A DNA stretch of 64,000 nucleotides from Thalassotalea psychrophila. GTDB lineage: Bacteria; Pseudomonadota; Gammaproteobacteria; Enterobacterales; Alteromonadaceae. Positions within the stretch are counted from its first letter, which is position 1. Every line of letters begins with the position of its first letter. A program made the position numbers and the translations under genes. This document shows, piece after piece, positions 48,431 through 57,270 of the stretch. A model generated the notes under the pieces. The model saw only the letters and a list, made by a program, of their open reading frames with translations. It did no database searches and was not told the origin of the DNA. The stretch is taken from NCBI RefSeq assembly GCF_031583595.1, contig NZ_CP134145.1:1302001-1366000 (forward strand). Reading direction: 5' to 3'.

Positions 48431-48503
48431 AGCAGATGCAGAGATTGTAAGCTATCTCACTCGCATCGATTAGAAGTTTAAAATATTAGTTTAGAAATAC
48501 AAA

Positions 48504-48785
48504 ATGAATTTAGATAAAGTAGATAACCTTGAGCAATTATTTGGCTATTTTGATGGTTTAATTGAATTAGATTGTGATGACCAATTGTTTGCTGCAAGTT
48601 ACTTGCGTGGTTTTATAGAAGTTGCCGCTGTTGAATATGGTGAGCTAGACCAACTTCTAGTGTTCCCGCTTTACACCAAAGTTGATCAACAGGTCATCGC
48701 GGCTCAAAGCGAATTGTCTGAACAAGATCAAGTTATTGTCAGTGCATTCTGGCAATCTATCAAGCCGCGTTTTAAAGCATATTAG
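48504..48785 (+). CDS. yfcL: YfcL-family protein
   Basis: 93 residues, acidic, helical, with no signal or membrane segment. DDQLFAASYLRGFIEVAA and the convergent overlap with mnmC match the YfcL family, which has no known function. The stop overlaps the mnmC stop by 4 bp, the genes being convergent. Confidence 0.85.
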   Translation: MNLDKVDNLEQLFGYFDGLIELDCDDQLFAASYLRGFIEVAAVEYGELDQLLVFPLYTKVDQQVIAAQSELSEQDQVIVSAFWQSIKPRFKAY

Positions 48786-50815
48786 CTTTTTGATTTGATC
48801 AAGTCGCGAATGATGAAACGATTTGGGGATAAATTAAATAGCATTTCTTCATCAACCGGGTAATCGTCATTGCAGATTTCAGCGGCAAGAATATCGGCTA
48901 GTAATGGGGCTGAACATAACCCCCTAGCACCTAATCCAGTTAAGACATATAGGCCATTTTTTAATGGCGCCACCTGTTGATAATGCCAGTTTTTATCTTT
49001 ACTTAAATGCGCATAGTATTGTTTGTGTAAATCAATATTTGGTATGCGGCCAACAATTGGTAAATGATCCGGCGTGCAGCAGCGTAATCTCGCTTTACTC
49101 GCTTTTACGTCTTCACTCGTCCATTGGCCTATGTCACCCAAACAACGCTCTAACATTTCAATATTATAAGAATCATCGATTGATCGAGATGATAGGTCGC
49201 TGTCATCTTTATCGAAGGTTGCGCCGATGCAATGCACATTATTATTTTCTGGCGTTAAATAGCCTTTATGACAAAGTACTGTTTTCAAATTATTGATCTT
49301 GGCATTGGTTTTCATTTGGCTAACTTGACCGCGCACGATAGACAATGGCATGTCATTTAAAGCATCAATTTTCAGGCTGTCAGCACCAGTACATATAATC
49401 AGATTTTGTACTTGTTTTTGTTCTTGCTTTTGACCTTTTTGAGTTGTAATTAGCCAGCGATCATTTTTTAAAGCTTTAACTGCTAATAATGTTCGCTTGT
49501 TTTTTACTTTCACTTTTCCTGTGTCTATTGCGGCTTGGATGATTGCATTAACCAGCTCCGGAGGGCAAACCCATCCGGCCCTAGGCATATATAAACCGGG
49601 GTGATTTACCTCAACACCGCTGATAGCATTGACTTGTTTAGCACTAATTGCTTGGATTAAGTTTTCTGGCCAGGCTTGTTTTTGCGCAAATACTGTTTGC
49701 CTTTTTACTAACGCATCTTTATACGACACCTCAATCAGACCATTAAAGCCATGACTAAAGTTGTAACCTAGCCCTAATAGTTCTTGGTATAAAGCCATTG
49801 AACGTTCGAAACCTTGCTGATAAAAATCACTTATGGGATCTTTATTTTGATGAAGTAACGGGTAAATGGCACCAATAGCATTGCTTGATGCGCCTTGAGC
49901 TAGATGTTCATCCTGGCACAGCAATGTTACTTTAATGCCTTTTTTAGCCAAGGCAAAAGCTGCACAGGCACTAGCTAATCCACCGCCAATAATGGTGGCA
50001 TGTTTCGAACTTTCAACTTTCTCTCTAACTTTGAAACCTGTCAATGGTTTACCTTTACGCAGGCCAACATAAGTGGCTATTAAAGATTGTGACTTTTCTG
50101 CTCGGCTTTCACTATTTTCTACTTCAGCTTTATCATGATCGAGTTTACTCACTTTAAAACCAACTTCTTCAAGTCCCCGTCTTACTATGCCCGCTACAGT
50201 AAAAGTTGCCAAAGTCGCATTTGTTTTTGCAATTCTAGCGAGTTGTAAAAACAAACCTTTATTCCACATCTCAGGATTTTTAACAGGAGAAAAACCATCA
50301 AGGTAAAAACAATCTACTATGCCTTGTTTAGGTACCTCTATACTCGCTAATGCTTTAGTTGAGTCAGAAAATAAAATTGTCAAGGTTACAGCACTATCTG
50401 CAAATAAAAATGTTTGCTGTTGTTCATGTAATTCATATTGTTTGAGCAATTCATTGCTGTACTCGGCATACTCTGGCCATAAGGCTAGGGCACTAGTAAG
50501 GTCATTCTTACTTAAAGGAAATTTTTCAGTGCTGATAAACTGGAGTTTCAGGGGGGAATCAGTTTGTTGTTTGAATTTAATAAAACGGTCTAAAGTAAGT
50601 AAAAAGTTTAATCCTGTGCCAAAACCGGTTTCAACAATAACAAAGGTATCTTCACTGTGTTCATGCCAAACTTGCGGAATATTATTTGCTTCAATGAACA
50701 CTTGTACACTTTGTGAGCAGCCTTGATTGCTATCAAAGTAAATATCGTCAAATTCTTGCGAAAATGGTGCACCATTTTCATTAAAACTTACATTTGCTGT
50801 TTTTATTTGTACCAC
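48782..50815 (-). CDS. mnmC: Bifunctional tRNA wobble-uridine modification protein MnmC
   Basis: 677 residues. The N-terminal methyltransferase domain (about 1-245, with VIVETGFGTGLNFLLT and YLDGFSPVKNPEMW) converts the aminomethyl intermediate to mnm5s2U34. The C-terminal FAD oxidoreductase domain has HATIIGGGLASACAAFALA near 268 and the closing GLGARGLCSAPLLA. The only start is a GTG. Divergent from fabB, as in E. coli. Confidence 0.96.
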   Translation of the reverse strand: MVQIKTANVSFNENGAPFSQEFDDIYFDSNQGCSQSVQVFIEANNIPQVWHEHSEDTFVIVETGFGTGLNFLLTLDRFIKFKQQTDSPLKLQFISTEKFPLSKNDLTSALALWPEYAEYSNELLKQYELHEQQQTFLFADSAVTLTILFSDSTKALASIEVPKQGIVDCFYLDGFSPVKNPEMWNKGLFLQLARIAKTNATLATFTVAGIVRRGLEEVGFKVSKLDHDKAEVENSESRAEKSQSLIATYVGLRKGKPLTGFKVREKVESSKHATIIGGGLASACAAFALAKKGIKVTLLCQDEHLAQGASSNAIGAIYPLLHQNKDPISDFYQQGFERSMALYQELLGLGYNFSHGFNGLIEVSYKDALVKRQTVFAQKQAWPENLIQAISAKQVNAISGVEVNHPGLYMPRAGWVCPPELVNAIIQAAIDTGKVKVKNKRTLLAVKALKNDRWLITTQKGQKQEQKQVQNLIICTGADSLKIDALNDMPLSIVRGQVSQMKTNAKINNLKTVLCHKGYLTPENNNVHCIGATFDKDDSDLSSRSIDDSYNIEMLERCLGDIGQWTSEDVKASKARLRCCTPDHLPIVGRIPNIDLHKQYYAHLSKDKNWHYQQVAPLKNGLYVLTGLGARGLCSAPLLADILAAEICNDDYPVDEEMLFNLSPNRFIIRDLIKSKS

Positions 50816-50927
50816 GAAGCAGAAACCTTGTTATTTAATTTGAACGAAAAATAGTGCATTAACCCGCTAATTTTGTTAAATTTTACTCCTTAGTCGAGCG
50901 ATTATCTACTAAAGTCTATGGCAAATC

Positions 50928-50956
50928 AGCGTACAAGTGTACACTGGACAGACCAG
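50928..50956. promoter_or_regulatory. FabR-like and FadR-like operators upstream of fabB
   Basis: AGCGTACAAGTGTACACT (50928-50945) differs by one base from the FabR palindrome AGCGTACA-N2-TGTACGCT. CTGGACAGACCAG (50944-50956) differs by one base from the FadR core CTGGTC-N-GACCAG. They touch each other about 60 bases before the fabB start. In E. coli fabB is repressed by FabR and activated by FadR, and this arrangement suggests the same control. Confidence 0.8.
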
Positions 50957-51015
50957 ATAGAGTTTTTTTCGTAGTATGATACGCACAATTAAATCAATTA
51001 ACGATGGTTAAATAT

Positions 51016-52227
51016 ATGAAACGTGTAGTTATTACAGGTCTTGGTATTGTGTCTAGTATAGGTAACAATGCAAACGAAGTACTAGATTCTTTACAAAATG
51101 GTCGCTCTGGCATCAGCCGTGCAGAAAGTTTTGCTGAAAATGGTTTAAAAAGCCAAGTTTGGGGACAACCTAACATTACTCCAAGCGAGCATATAGATCG
51201 TAAAGTTATGCGCTTTATGGGCGATGCCGCAGGTTATGCTTACATTGCTATGCAAGAAGCAATTGACGATGCAAAATTAACAGATGAGCAAGTATCTAAT
51301 GTTCGTACTGGTTTAGTTGCAGGGTCAGGTGGTGCTTCTTCAATGAACGTAATTAATTCAAATGATACTCTTCGTGCAAAAGGTATTCGTCGTGTTGGTC
51401 CTTATGCGGTACCAAAAACAATGTCGAGTACTTGTTCTGCCTGTTTAGCAACACCATATAAAATTTTAGGCGTTAACTATTCTATCAGTTCTGCCTGTGC
51501 TACATCAGCTCACTGTATTGGTCATGCTGCAGAGTTAATTCAATTAGGTAAACAAGATGTTGTATTTGCTGGTGGTGGTGAAGAAGTAGATTACTCATTA
51601 GCTATGATGTTTGACGGTATGGGTGCACTATCAACTAAAATGAATGACAATCCTGAACTTGCTTCACGTACTTACGATGCAAACCGCGATGGTTTTGTTA
51701 TCTCTGGCGGCGGCGGTATGGTTGTTGTTGAAGAACTAGAACACGCTCTTGCTCGTGGCGCGCACATTTATGCAGAAATCGTAGGTTACGGTGCAACTTC
51801 TGACGGTTACGATATGGTAGCTCCGAGTGGTGAAGGTGCTGTACGTTGTATGCAACAAGCTATGCACGGTGTTGAAGGTAAAGTTGATTACTTAAACACT
51901 CATGGTACATCTACACCAGTTGGTGATGTTAAAGAACTTGGCGCAATTCAAGAAGTATTTGGTCATGATTCTCCAATGATCTCTGCGACTAAAGCGATGA
52001 CTGGTCATGCTTTAGGTGCTGCAGGCGTTCATGAAGCTATATACACAATGTTAATGATGGAAAACGACTTTGTTGCTCCTTCAATTAACGTTGATGAGTT
52101 AGATGAAAAAGCTGCAGGCTTGAACATTATTACTGAAAAACTTGATACTGAAATTAACCTAGCTATGTCAAACAGCTTCGGTTTTGGCGGTACTAACGCT
52201 ACGCTAGTAATGGCAAAATATAAATAA
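51016..52227 (+). CDS. fabB: 3-oxoacyl-ACP synthase I (FabB)
   Basis: 403 residues from the ATG at 51016, which gives [16 protein letters not shown] as in E. coli; an ATG at 51004 would add four residues. The catalytic triad is Cys161 (SSACATSAH), His296 (NTHGTST) and His331 ([10 protein letters not shown]), shifted by two from E. coli. Elongates unsaturated and saturated fatty acids. The operators at 50928 fit its role at the unsaturated branch point. Confidence 0.97.
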   Translation: MKRVVITGLGIVSSIGNNANEVLDSLQNGRSGISRAESFAENGLKSQVWGQPNITPSEHIDRKVMRFMGDAAGYAYIAMQEAIDDAKLTDEQVSNVRTGLVAGSGGASSMNVINSNDTLRAKGIRRVGPYAVPKTMSSTCSACLATPYKILGVNYSISSACATSAHCIGHAAELIQLGKQDVVFAGGGEEVDYSLAMMFDGMGALSTKMNDNPELASRTYDANRDGFVISGGGGMVVVEELEHALARGAHIYAEIVGYGATSDGYDMVAPSGEGAVRCMQQAMHGVEGKVDYLNTHGTSTPVGDVKELGAIQEVFGHDSPMISATKAMTGHALGAAGVHEAIYTMLMMENDFVAPSINVDELDEKAAGLNIITEKLDTEINLAMSNSFGFGGTNATLVMAKYK

Positions 52228-52254
52228 ACGATATTTATATATTTAAAGTTTGTT

Positions 52255-52281
52255 AAAAACCAGGTGCGTCCTGGTTTTTTT
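52255..52281 (+). terminator. Terminator of fabB
   Basis: AAAAACCAGG-TGCGT-CCTGGTTTTTTT, a strong stem followed by seven T. Confidence 0.88.
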
Positions 52282-52298
52282 GTGCTTAAAATATGAGA

Positions 52299-52354
52299 AG
52301 CTAGGAGCTAGGAGCTAGGAGCTAGGAGCTAGGAGCTAGGAGCTAGGAGCTAGG
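52299..52354 (+). repeat. Heptanucleotide tandem repeat (AGCTAGG) x 8
   Basis: Eight exact copies of AGCTAGG occupy 52299-52354 between the fabB terminator and pdxB. A short inverted pair, GTCCTAGTTGGTCCTAA and TTAGGAC, follows. Likely to vary in copy number by slippage; it is outside any gene and about 75 bp before the pdxB start. Confidence 0.95.
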
Positions 52355-52429
52355 AGTGGTCCTAGTTGGTCCTAATTCATTAGGACGTTTTTCCTAAATA
52401 GATAAATTACTAATATCGAGTGAACTAGT

Positions 52430-53548
52430 TTGAAAATTTTTTACGATGAAAACATCCCTTATGCTAAAGAGTTCTTCAGTGACTTTGGCGAACTTGTACC
52501 CTTTGCCGGCAGAGAGTTAAGTGCTGAACAAATCAAAGAGGCTGATGTTTTATTAGTGCGTTCAATTACTAAAGTAAACGAACAATTATTACATTTAAAC
52601 ACCTCATTAAAATTTGTTGGCACAGCAACAATTGGTTTTGACCATGTCGACCAAAATTATTTAAAGCAAAGAGGCGTTGTTTTCACCAATGCTCCAGGTT
52701 GTAATGCCATATCAGTTGCCGAATATGTTCTAAGCGCTCTAATGGTTATGGTTGAACGTTTAGATTTTGATTTAAAGACTAAAACAATTGGAATTGTCGG
52801 CGCTGGTAATACCGGCACACGGTTGTCTGAAAAGTTAGATGCATTTGGGATTAACTATTTATTATGCGATCCGCTACTAGAAAAAGCAGGTGATAGTCGA
52901 ACATTTAGCTCGTTGAAAGAGATTCTAGGTTGTGACATTATCTCCTTGCACGTGCCAATAACTCAAAAAGGCGATCACAGAACTTTTCATATGTTTGATG
53001 ATTTGCTGTTGTCTGAGTTATCTAATCAACAAATATTAATCAATAGCTGCCGCGGTGAAGTTATTAATAATCAAGCGCTGTTGCAATTGAAAAAAAGCCA
53101 AAAAGGCCCCCATATTATTTTAGATGTTTGGGAAAATGAACCTAATGTTTTAACTGAATTAATTCCTTATTGTGAAATAACCACTGCACACATTGCTGGT
53201 TATAGCTTAGAAGGAAAAGCTCGTGGTACAGAGATGCTATATCAGGCATTATCTAAACTTGTAAATAAACCAATCGAAAAACAGCTAGAGCAATTTTTAC
53301 CGAAAGCCGAAATTGAGTATGGAAATCAACATTCTCAAAACGAGTTATTTTCTGTAAAACAAAGAGTTTTTGATGTTTATGATGTAAGACGGGATGATAA
53401 AATATTCCGGGAACAGCTAAATATTAAATCTTTTGACTATTTACGTAAAAATTACCCTGTTAGAAGAGAGTTTAGTGCGTTAGAATTATCGGTCCAGCAA
53501 TGCTGGCCAGATACGTTAAAAAACCTTGGCTTTAACGTTAAAGATTAG
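52430..53548 (+). CDS. pdxB: Erythronate-4-phosphate dehydrogenase
   Basis: 372 residues. Second step of the DXP-dependent pyridoxal phosphate pathway. TTG start giving MKIFYDENIPYAKEFF, which aligns with E. coli MKILVDEN. NAD fold with GIVGAGNTGTRL near 116; catalytic Arg and Glu in NSCRGEVIN and NEP; catalytic His in AHIAGYSLEGKARG; a C-terminal dimerisation domain typical of PdxB. The AGCTAGG tract upstream could influence its expression. Confidence 0.96.
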   Translation: MKIFYDENIPYAKEFFSDFGELVPFAGRELSAEQIKEADVLLVRSITKVNEQLLHLNTSLKFVGTATIGFDHVDQNYLKQRGVVFTNAPGCNAISVAEYVLSALMVMVERLDFDLKTKTIGIVGAGNTGTRLSEKLDAFGINYLLCDPLLEKAGDSRTFSSLKEILGCDIISLHVPITQKGDHRTFHMFDDLLLSELSNQQILINSCRGEVINNQALLQLKKSQKGPHIILDVWENEPNVLTELIPYCEITTAHIAGYSLEGKARGTEMLYQALSKLVNKPIEKQLEQFLPKAEIEYGNQHSQNELFSVKQRVFDVYDVRRDDKIFREQLNIKSFDYLRKNYPVRREFSALELSVQQCWPDTLKNLGFNVKD

Positions 53549-53558
53549 AAAATAAATT

Positions 53559-53620
53559 ATACCAATTCCATTAATTATTTTAACCAGTAAAAATGAGCAG
53601 ATAATTAACGGACTTGGTAT
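53559..53620 (+). repeat. MITE-like element, copy 3 (62 bp, internally deleted)
   Basis: Keeps both terminal inverted repeats (ATACCAATTCCATTAATTAT at the left, and the inverse with one change at the right) but lacks about 100 internal bases present at 1845 and 46456. It lies between pdxB and asd. Confidence 0.8.
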
Positions 53621-53667
53621 TAATACCATAACTTAAATTAATCCAGTAAATTGAGTAGAGAAAGAAA

Positions 53668-54684
53668 ATGGCGCAAAAATTTGATGTAGTTGTATTAGGT
53701 GCAACGGGCCTAGTGGGTAAGCACATGATGGAAATTCTTGAACAACGAAAGTTTCCAATAAATACCCTTTATCCATTAGCAAGTAGCCGTAGTGCTGGCG
53801 AGATTATTGAGTTTAACGGCCAAAGTGTTGAAGTACTTGATGCTGACACATTTGATTTCACCCAAGCTCAAATCGGATTTTTCTCTGCGGGTGGCGCAAC
53901 GTCTGCTAAATTTGCGCCTATTGCTGCTGATGCAGGCTGTATTGTTATTGATAATACCTCTGAGTATCGCTATGACCCAGAAATCCCTTTAGTGGTTCCA
54001 GAAGTTAACCCTGAAGCATTAGCTGATTACCGCAACCGCAACATTATTGCTAACCCTAACTGTTCAACAATTCAAATGATGGTTGCACTTAAACCTATAT
54101 ATGACGCCGTAGGTATTGACCGTATTAATGTAAGTACTTACCAATCTGTTTCTGGTGCAGGTAAAGTAGCAATTGAAGAGTTAGCAAAACAATGTGCTGA
54201 TTTATTATCTGGCAAGCCAGTAAAGGTAGAAGCGTTTTCTCGTCAAATAGCGTTTAACTCTATTCCACAAATTGATTCGTTTGAAGATAACGGTTATACC
54301 CGTGAAGAAATGAAGATGGTCTGGGAAACTAAAAAAATACTTGGCGATGAAAGCATTTTAGTTAACCCGACTGCGGTTCGAGTTCCTTCGTTCTATGGAC
54401 ATGGTGAAGCGTTGCATATAGAAACTACGCAGCAAACATCTGCCGAAGAAGTTAAAGAGTTACTTGCACAAGCTCCTGGTATTGTACTTGCAGCTAAGGA
54501 TGAAGACTTCCCAACTCAAGTGAGTGATGCTAGCGGCAATGATGAAGTATTTATTGGCCGTGTACGTGAAGATATTTCACATCCCAATGGTATTAACATG
54601 TGGATTGTTGCTGATAATGTTCGTAAAGGCGCTGCAACAAACAGTATTCAAATTGCTGAGCTATTAATTAAAGATTACTTATAA
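53668..54684 (+). CDS. asd: Aspartate-semialdehyde dehydrogenase
   Basis: 338 residues. NADP fold with VVVLGATGLVGKHMMEIL; catalytic Cys132 in NPNCSTIQMM; later His in VRVPSFYGHGEALHIE. The lysine/threonine/methionine branch enzyme. In E. coli the gene in this position (usg) is a catalytically lost paralogue; here the catalytic Cys is kept, so it should be active. AAAGAAA precedes the ATG. Confidence 0.93.
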   Translation: MAQKFDVVVLGATGLVGKHMMEILEQRKFPINTLYPLASSRSAGEIIEFNGQSVEVLDADTFDFTQAQIGFFSAGGATSAKFAPIAADAGCIVIDNTSEYRYDPEIPLVVPEVNPEALADYRNRNIIANPNCSTIQMMVALKPIYDAVGIDRINVSTYQSVSGAGKVAIEELAKQCADLLSGKPVKVEAFSRQIAFNSIPQIDSFEDNGYTREEMKMVWETKKILGDESILVNPTAVRVPSFYGHGEALHIETTQQTSAEEVKELLAQAPGIVLAAKDEDFPTQVSDASGNDEVFIGRVREDISHPNGINMWIVADNVRKGAATNSIQIAELLIKDYL

Positions 54685-54718
54685 GCTATATAATTTTTAT
54701 ACCAATAAACTGCTTTAA

Positions 54719-54775
54719 ATAAACCAGAAATTGACTCGGAAAATATTAATAGGATCCGCGTTATTTCTGGTTTAT
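54719..54775. repeat. Inverted repeat between asd and fimV
   Basis: ATAAACCAGAAAT (54719-54731) and ATTTCTGGTTTAT (54763-54775) are perfect 13-bp arms around a 31-base loop. No T-run follows. It could be a weak terminator or the remnant of a small element. Confidence 0.55.
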
Positions 54776-54873
54776 AGTATCTTATTAAGTTACTAAAAAA
54801 TATAAGCAAAAGAGATTCTAGACCCTCTTTGCTGTCATATATAAAATTGCCGCAGAATAGGACGGATCTTTTC

Positions 54874-56862
54874 ATGGCTGATAATAACAATAAGTCGTTA
54901 TTTAAAACGATAAAACAATCAATTAGTGTTGCGCTCATTTTAGTAACATCTTTTCATGCTGTAGCTCAAGATGAAGCATCATCTGTGGCGGAAACTAATC
55001 AAACAGTATTGAACAAACCCATCGATAATGACGTTTCAACTTCTAGCTCAACTATCACTGGTAGTGAAATTACTAGCTCTATAAGCCCAAGCTTCGATGA
55101 AGATAATAAAGCCTCATATGGGCCAATTATTAACACTGATACATTATGGAAAATTGCTGTTGCACATCGTCCGGATAGTACAGTATCTAATTACCAAGTG
55201 ATGATGGCATTATTTAATACCAACCCTAATGCCTTTTTACGTAATGATATTAATACTTTGGTTGCAGGACAGTTTCTACGTATTCCGACTCTTGAAGAAA
55301 TTCGCCAAGTTGCGCCATACCCTTATGGTAATACTAAAACTGTAGAAACCGTTGATACCACGGATACTGAATTAGCTTCAGCAGCTTCTACTGAATCGCC
55401 TATAGAGGTTGCTAATGAAGCAGTTACTGCTAGCGAACAAGTTGTTAAAAATATTACTGTTGAAGAAAACACTGTCTCTAATGATATTGAGGTAGTTTCT
55501 GTAAGCACAGTTACGAGTTTTGAAATTATTGAAGAAGAAGCCGTTGAAACATTAAAAGCAGAAAATAGTGAGCTTAAAGAAAGTTTAAATGCCGTTGATG
55601 ATCAACTGTCTTATTTACAATATGAGGTTGCTAAAGCAACTGAAATGCAAGCGCAAATGGATGCTAAACTAGCAGAGCAAAATGCGCTGTTAAAAGAAGC
55701 AAAAATGCGAGAGCAGAAGCTATTAACCCAACAACGTGAATTGACAGAACATCAACAAGGATTCTTTAATAATCCAATAACATATTGGTCAATTAACGGC
55801 TTGTTAGCAATATTAGTGATTATTTTGTTTGTGTTAGTGTCTCGTCGCAAAAAAATGGAAGAAACAGTAAACAATACTGTTGATGACAAAGCTAATAACG
55901 AATCTAAAGCAGTAGAAAAATCAGCTGTTAGCGTAGAAGAAAGTATAAAAGAGCCAATTGATGAAAATGCCGAAGTTACAACTGTCGGTATTGAAGAGTT
56001 TGAACAAATTGATGTCTCACAACCAAGTACTAATCTTCATATTGTTGAAACAATTGAACCACCTTCTGAAAATGAACATGTTGTTACTGCTTTTTCTGAG
56101 ATAGAATTAACTCCTGAAAAACATGATCATGAACTTGAAATTTTAGATGATAAAGATTTATTGGCTAAGCTTGTACCCGGTGGAGTACAAGACAATCGTG
56201 ATGAAGATAATGTAAAAATTCAAGCTACTGAAGATGATTTAGATATTGAACAAATCATAGACGACATGCTCGATGAAGAATCAAAACCCGCAAAACTTCG
56301 TTCAGCCAGAGCGCCGTTAGAAGAGCTTGTTACTTCAGATGAGCTTAATGAAGAAGACTTAGAAATAAATCGCTCAGAAGTGCATGAAATAAACGACTTT
56401 GATGATATAGAGTTTGATAAGCTATTAGCTGAAATTTCAGCTGAATCAGAGCATATAAAGCCGCCGAGCAATGTTACACAATTGCGAAGAACCACTGAAA
56501 TTAAAGCGCATGCAATACAAGATGTTGTTGAATCAGTTAAACCAGAGAAAATAGATCAAGACTTTATTGGTGTTGATGCATTACTTGAAGAATCTGCGTT
56601 AGCTGAGGAATTAGATGAAAGCATTTTTGACCAGCATAAAATTGATGTAGGGTTAGATGAATTTCCAGAATTTACCTCACAAGTAAATCACGTTAATGTG
56701 GATGATGATAAGCATGGTGTTAATGCTAAATTAGATTTAGCTCAGGTTTATATCGAAATAGGTGACTTAGATAATGCTGCTGTCATTTTAAAAAGTGTGA
56801 TGAAACTTGGTAATTCCGGACAACAACAGCAAGCACAAGACTTATTGTATTCAATAAAATAA
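54874..56862 (+). CDS. fimV: FimV/HubP-family polar organiser
   Basis: About 662 residues from the ATG at 54874. N-terminal membrane segment or signal (about 15-33), LysM-like periplasmic module (about 80-150, DTLWKIAVAHRPDST and FLRNDINTLVAGQFLRIPT), coiled coil (about 225-300), membrane helix (about 308-328, LLAILVIILFVLVSRRKK), a long acidic cytoplasmic region, and the C-terminal FimV domain (AKLDLAQVYIEIGDLDNAAVIL). The family organises cell poles, type IV pili and chemoreceptors. It sits between asd and truA, as in Shewanella and Vibrio. Confidence 0.9.
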   Translation: MADNNNKSLFKTIKQSISVALILVTSFHAVAQDEASSVAETNQTVLNKPIDNDVSTSSSTITGSEITSSISPSFDEDNKASYGPIINTDTLWKIAVAHRPDSTVSNYQVMMALFNTNPNAFLRNDINTLVAGQFLRIPTLEEIRQVAPYPYGNTKTVETVDTTDTELASAASTESPIEVANEAVTASEQVVKNITVEENTVSNDIEVVSVSTVTSFEIIEEEAVETLKAENSELKESLNAVDDQLSYLQYEVAKATEMQAQMDAKLAEQNALLKEAKMREQKLLTQQRELTEHQQGFFNNPITYWSINGLLAILVIILFVLVSRRKKMEETVNNTVDDKANNESKAVEKSAVSVEESIKEPIDENAEVTTVGIEEFEQIDVSQPSTNLHIVETIEPPSENEHVVTAFSEIELTPEKHDHELEILDDKDLLAKLVPGGVQDNRDEDNVKIQATEDDLDIEQIIDDMLDEESKPAKLRSARAPLEELVTSDELNEEDLEINRSEVHEINDFDDIEFDKLLAEISAESEHIKPPSNVTQLRRTTEIKAHAIQDVVESVKPEKIDQDFIGVDALLEESALAEELDESIFDQHKIDVGLDEFPEFTSQVNHVNVDDDKHGVNAKLDLAQVYIEIGDLDNAAVILKSVMKLGNSGQQQQAQDLLYSIK

Positions 56863-56884
56863 GAGCAATATTTCTCTAACGATG

Positions 56885-56909
56885 AATACCGGCAATTGCC
56901 GGTATTTTT
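56885..56909 (+). terminator. Terminator of fimV
   Basis: AATACCGGCAATTGCCGGTATTTTT, a 10-bp near-perfect stem with a T-run, directly before the repeat array. Confidence 0.82.
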
Positions 56910-56910
56910 A

Positions 56911-57175
56911 CATCAGGGACGATGGAATGCCGGCTTGCCAAGGATGGCAGTGAAGTTGGCTCACATCAGGGACGATGGAATGCCGGCTTGCCAAGGATGG
57001 CAATGAAGTCGGCTCATATCAGGGACGATGGAATGCCGGCTTGCCAAGGATGGCAGTGAAGTCGGCTCACATCAGGGACGATGGAATGTCGGCTTGCCAG
57101 GGACGGCAATGAAGTTGGCTCACATCAGGGATGGTGAAACATCAATTTGCCATGGATACAAATGAAGTAACTCCT
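56911..57175 (+). repeat. Tandem hairpin repeat, locus B (five 53-bp units)
   Basis: Units begin CATCAGGGACGATGGAATGC at 56911, 56964, 57017, 57070 and 57123, 53 bp apart; the last is degenerate. Each holds an inner stem TGCCA / TGGCA and an outer stem around GCCGGCTT and AAGTCGGC. Same architecture as locus A with different bases. The array fills most of the 408-bp gap between fimV and truA; the rest shows no gene. Confidence 0.9.
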
Positions 57176-57270
57176 CTTCTAGATTGCTATTAGCTTTGCC
57201 GTACAAAATAGACGATAATAGCGAAAATTTTACATAGGCTTACTTAAGTGAGTTAAAAGGTTAGCAATAG

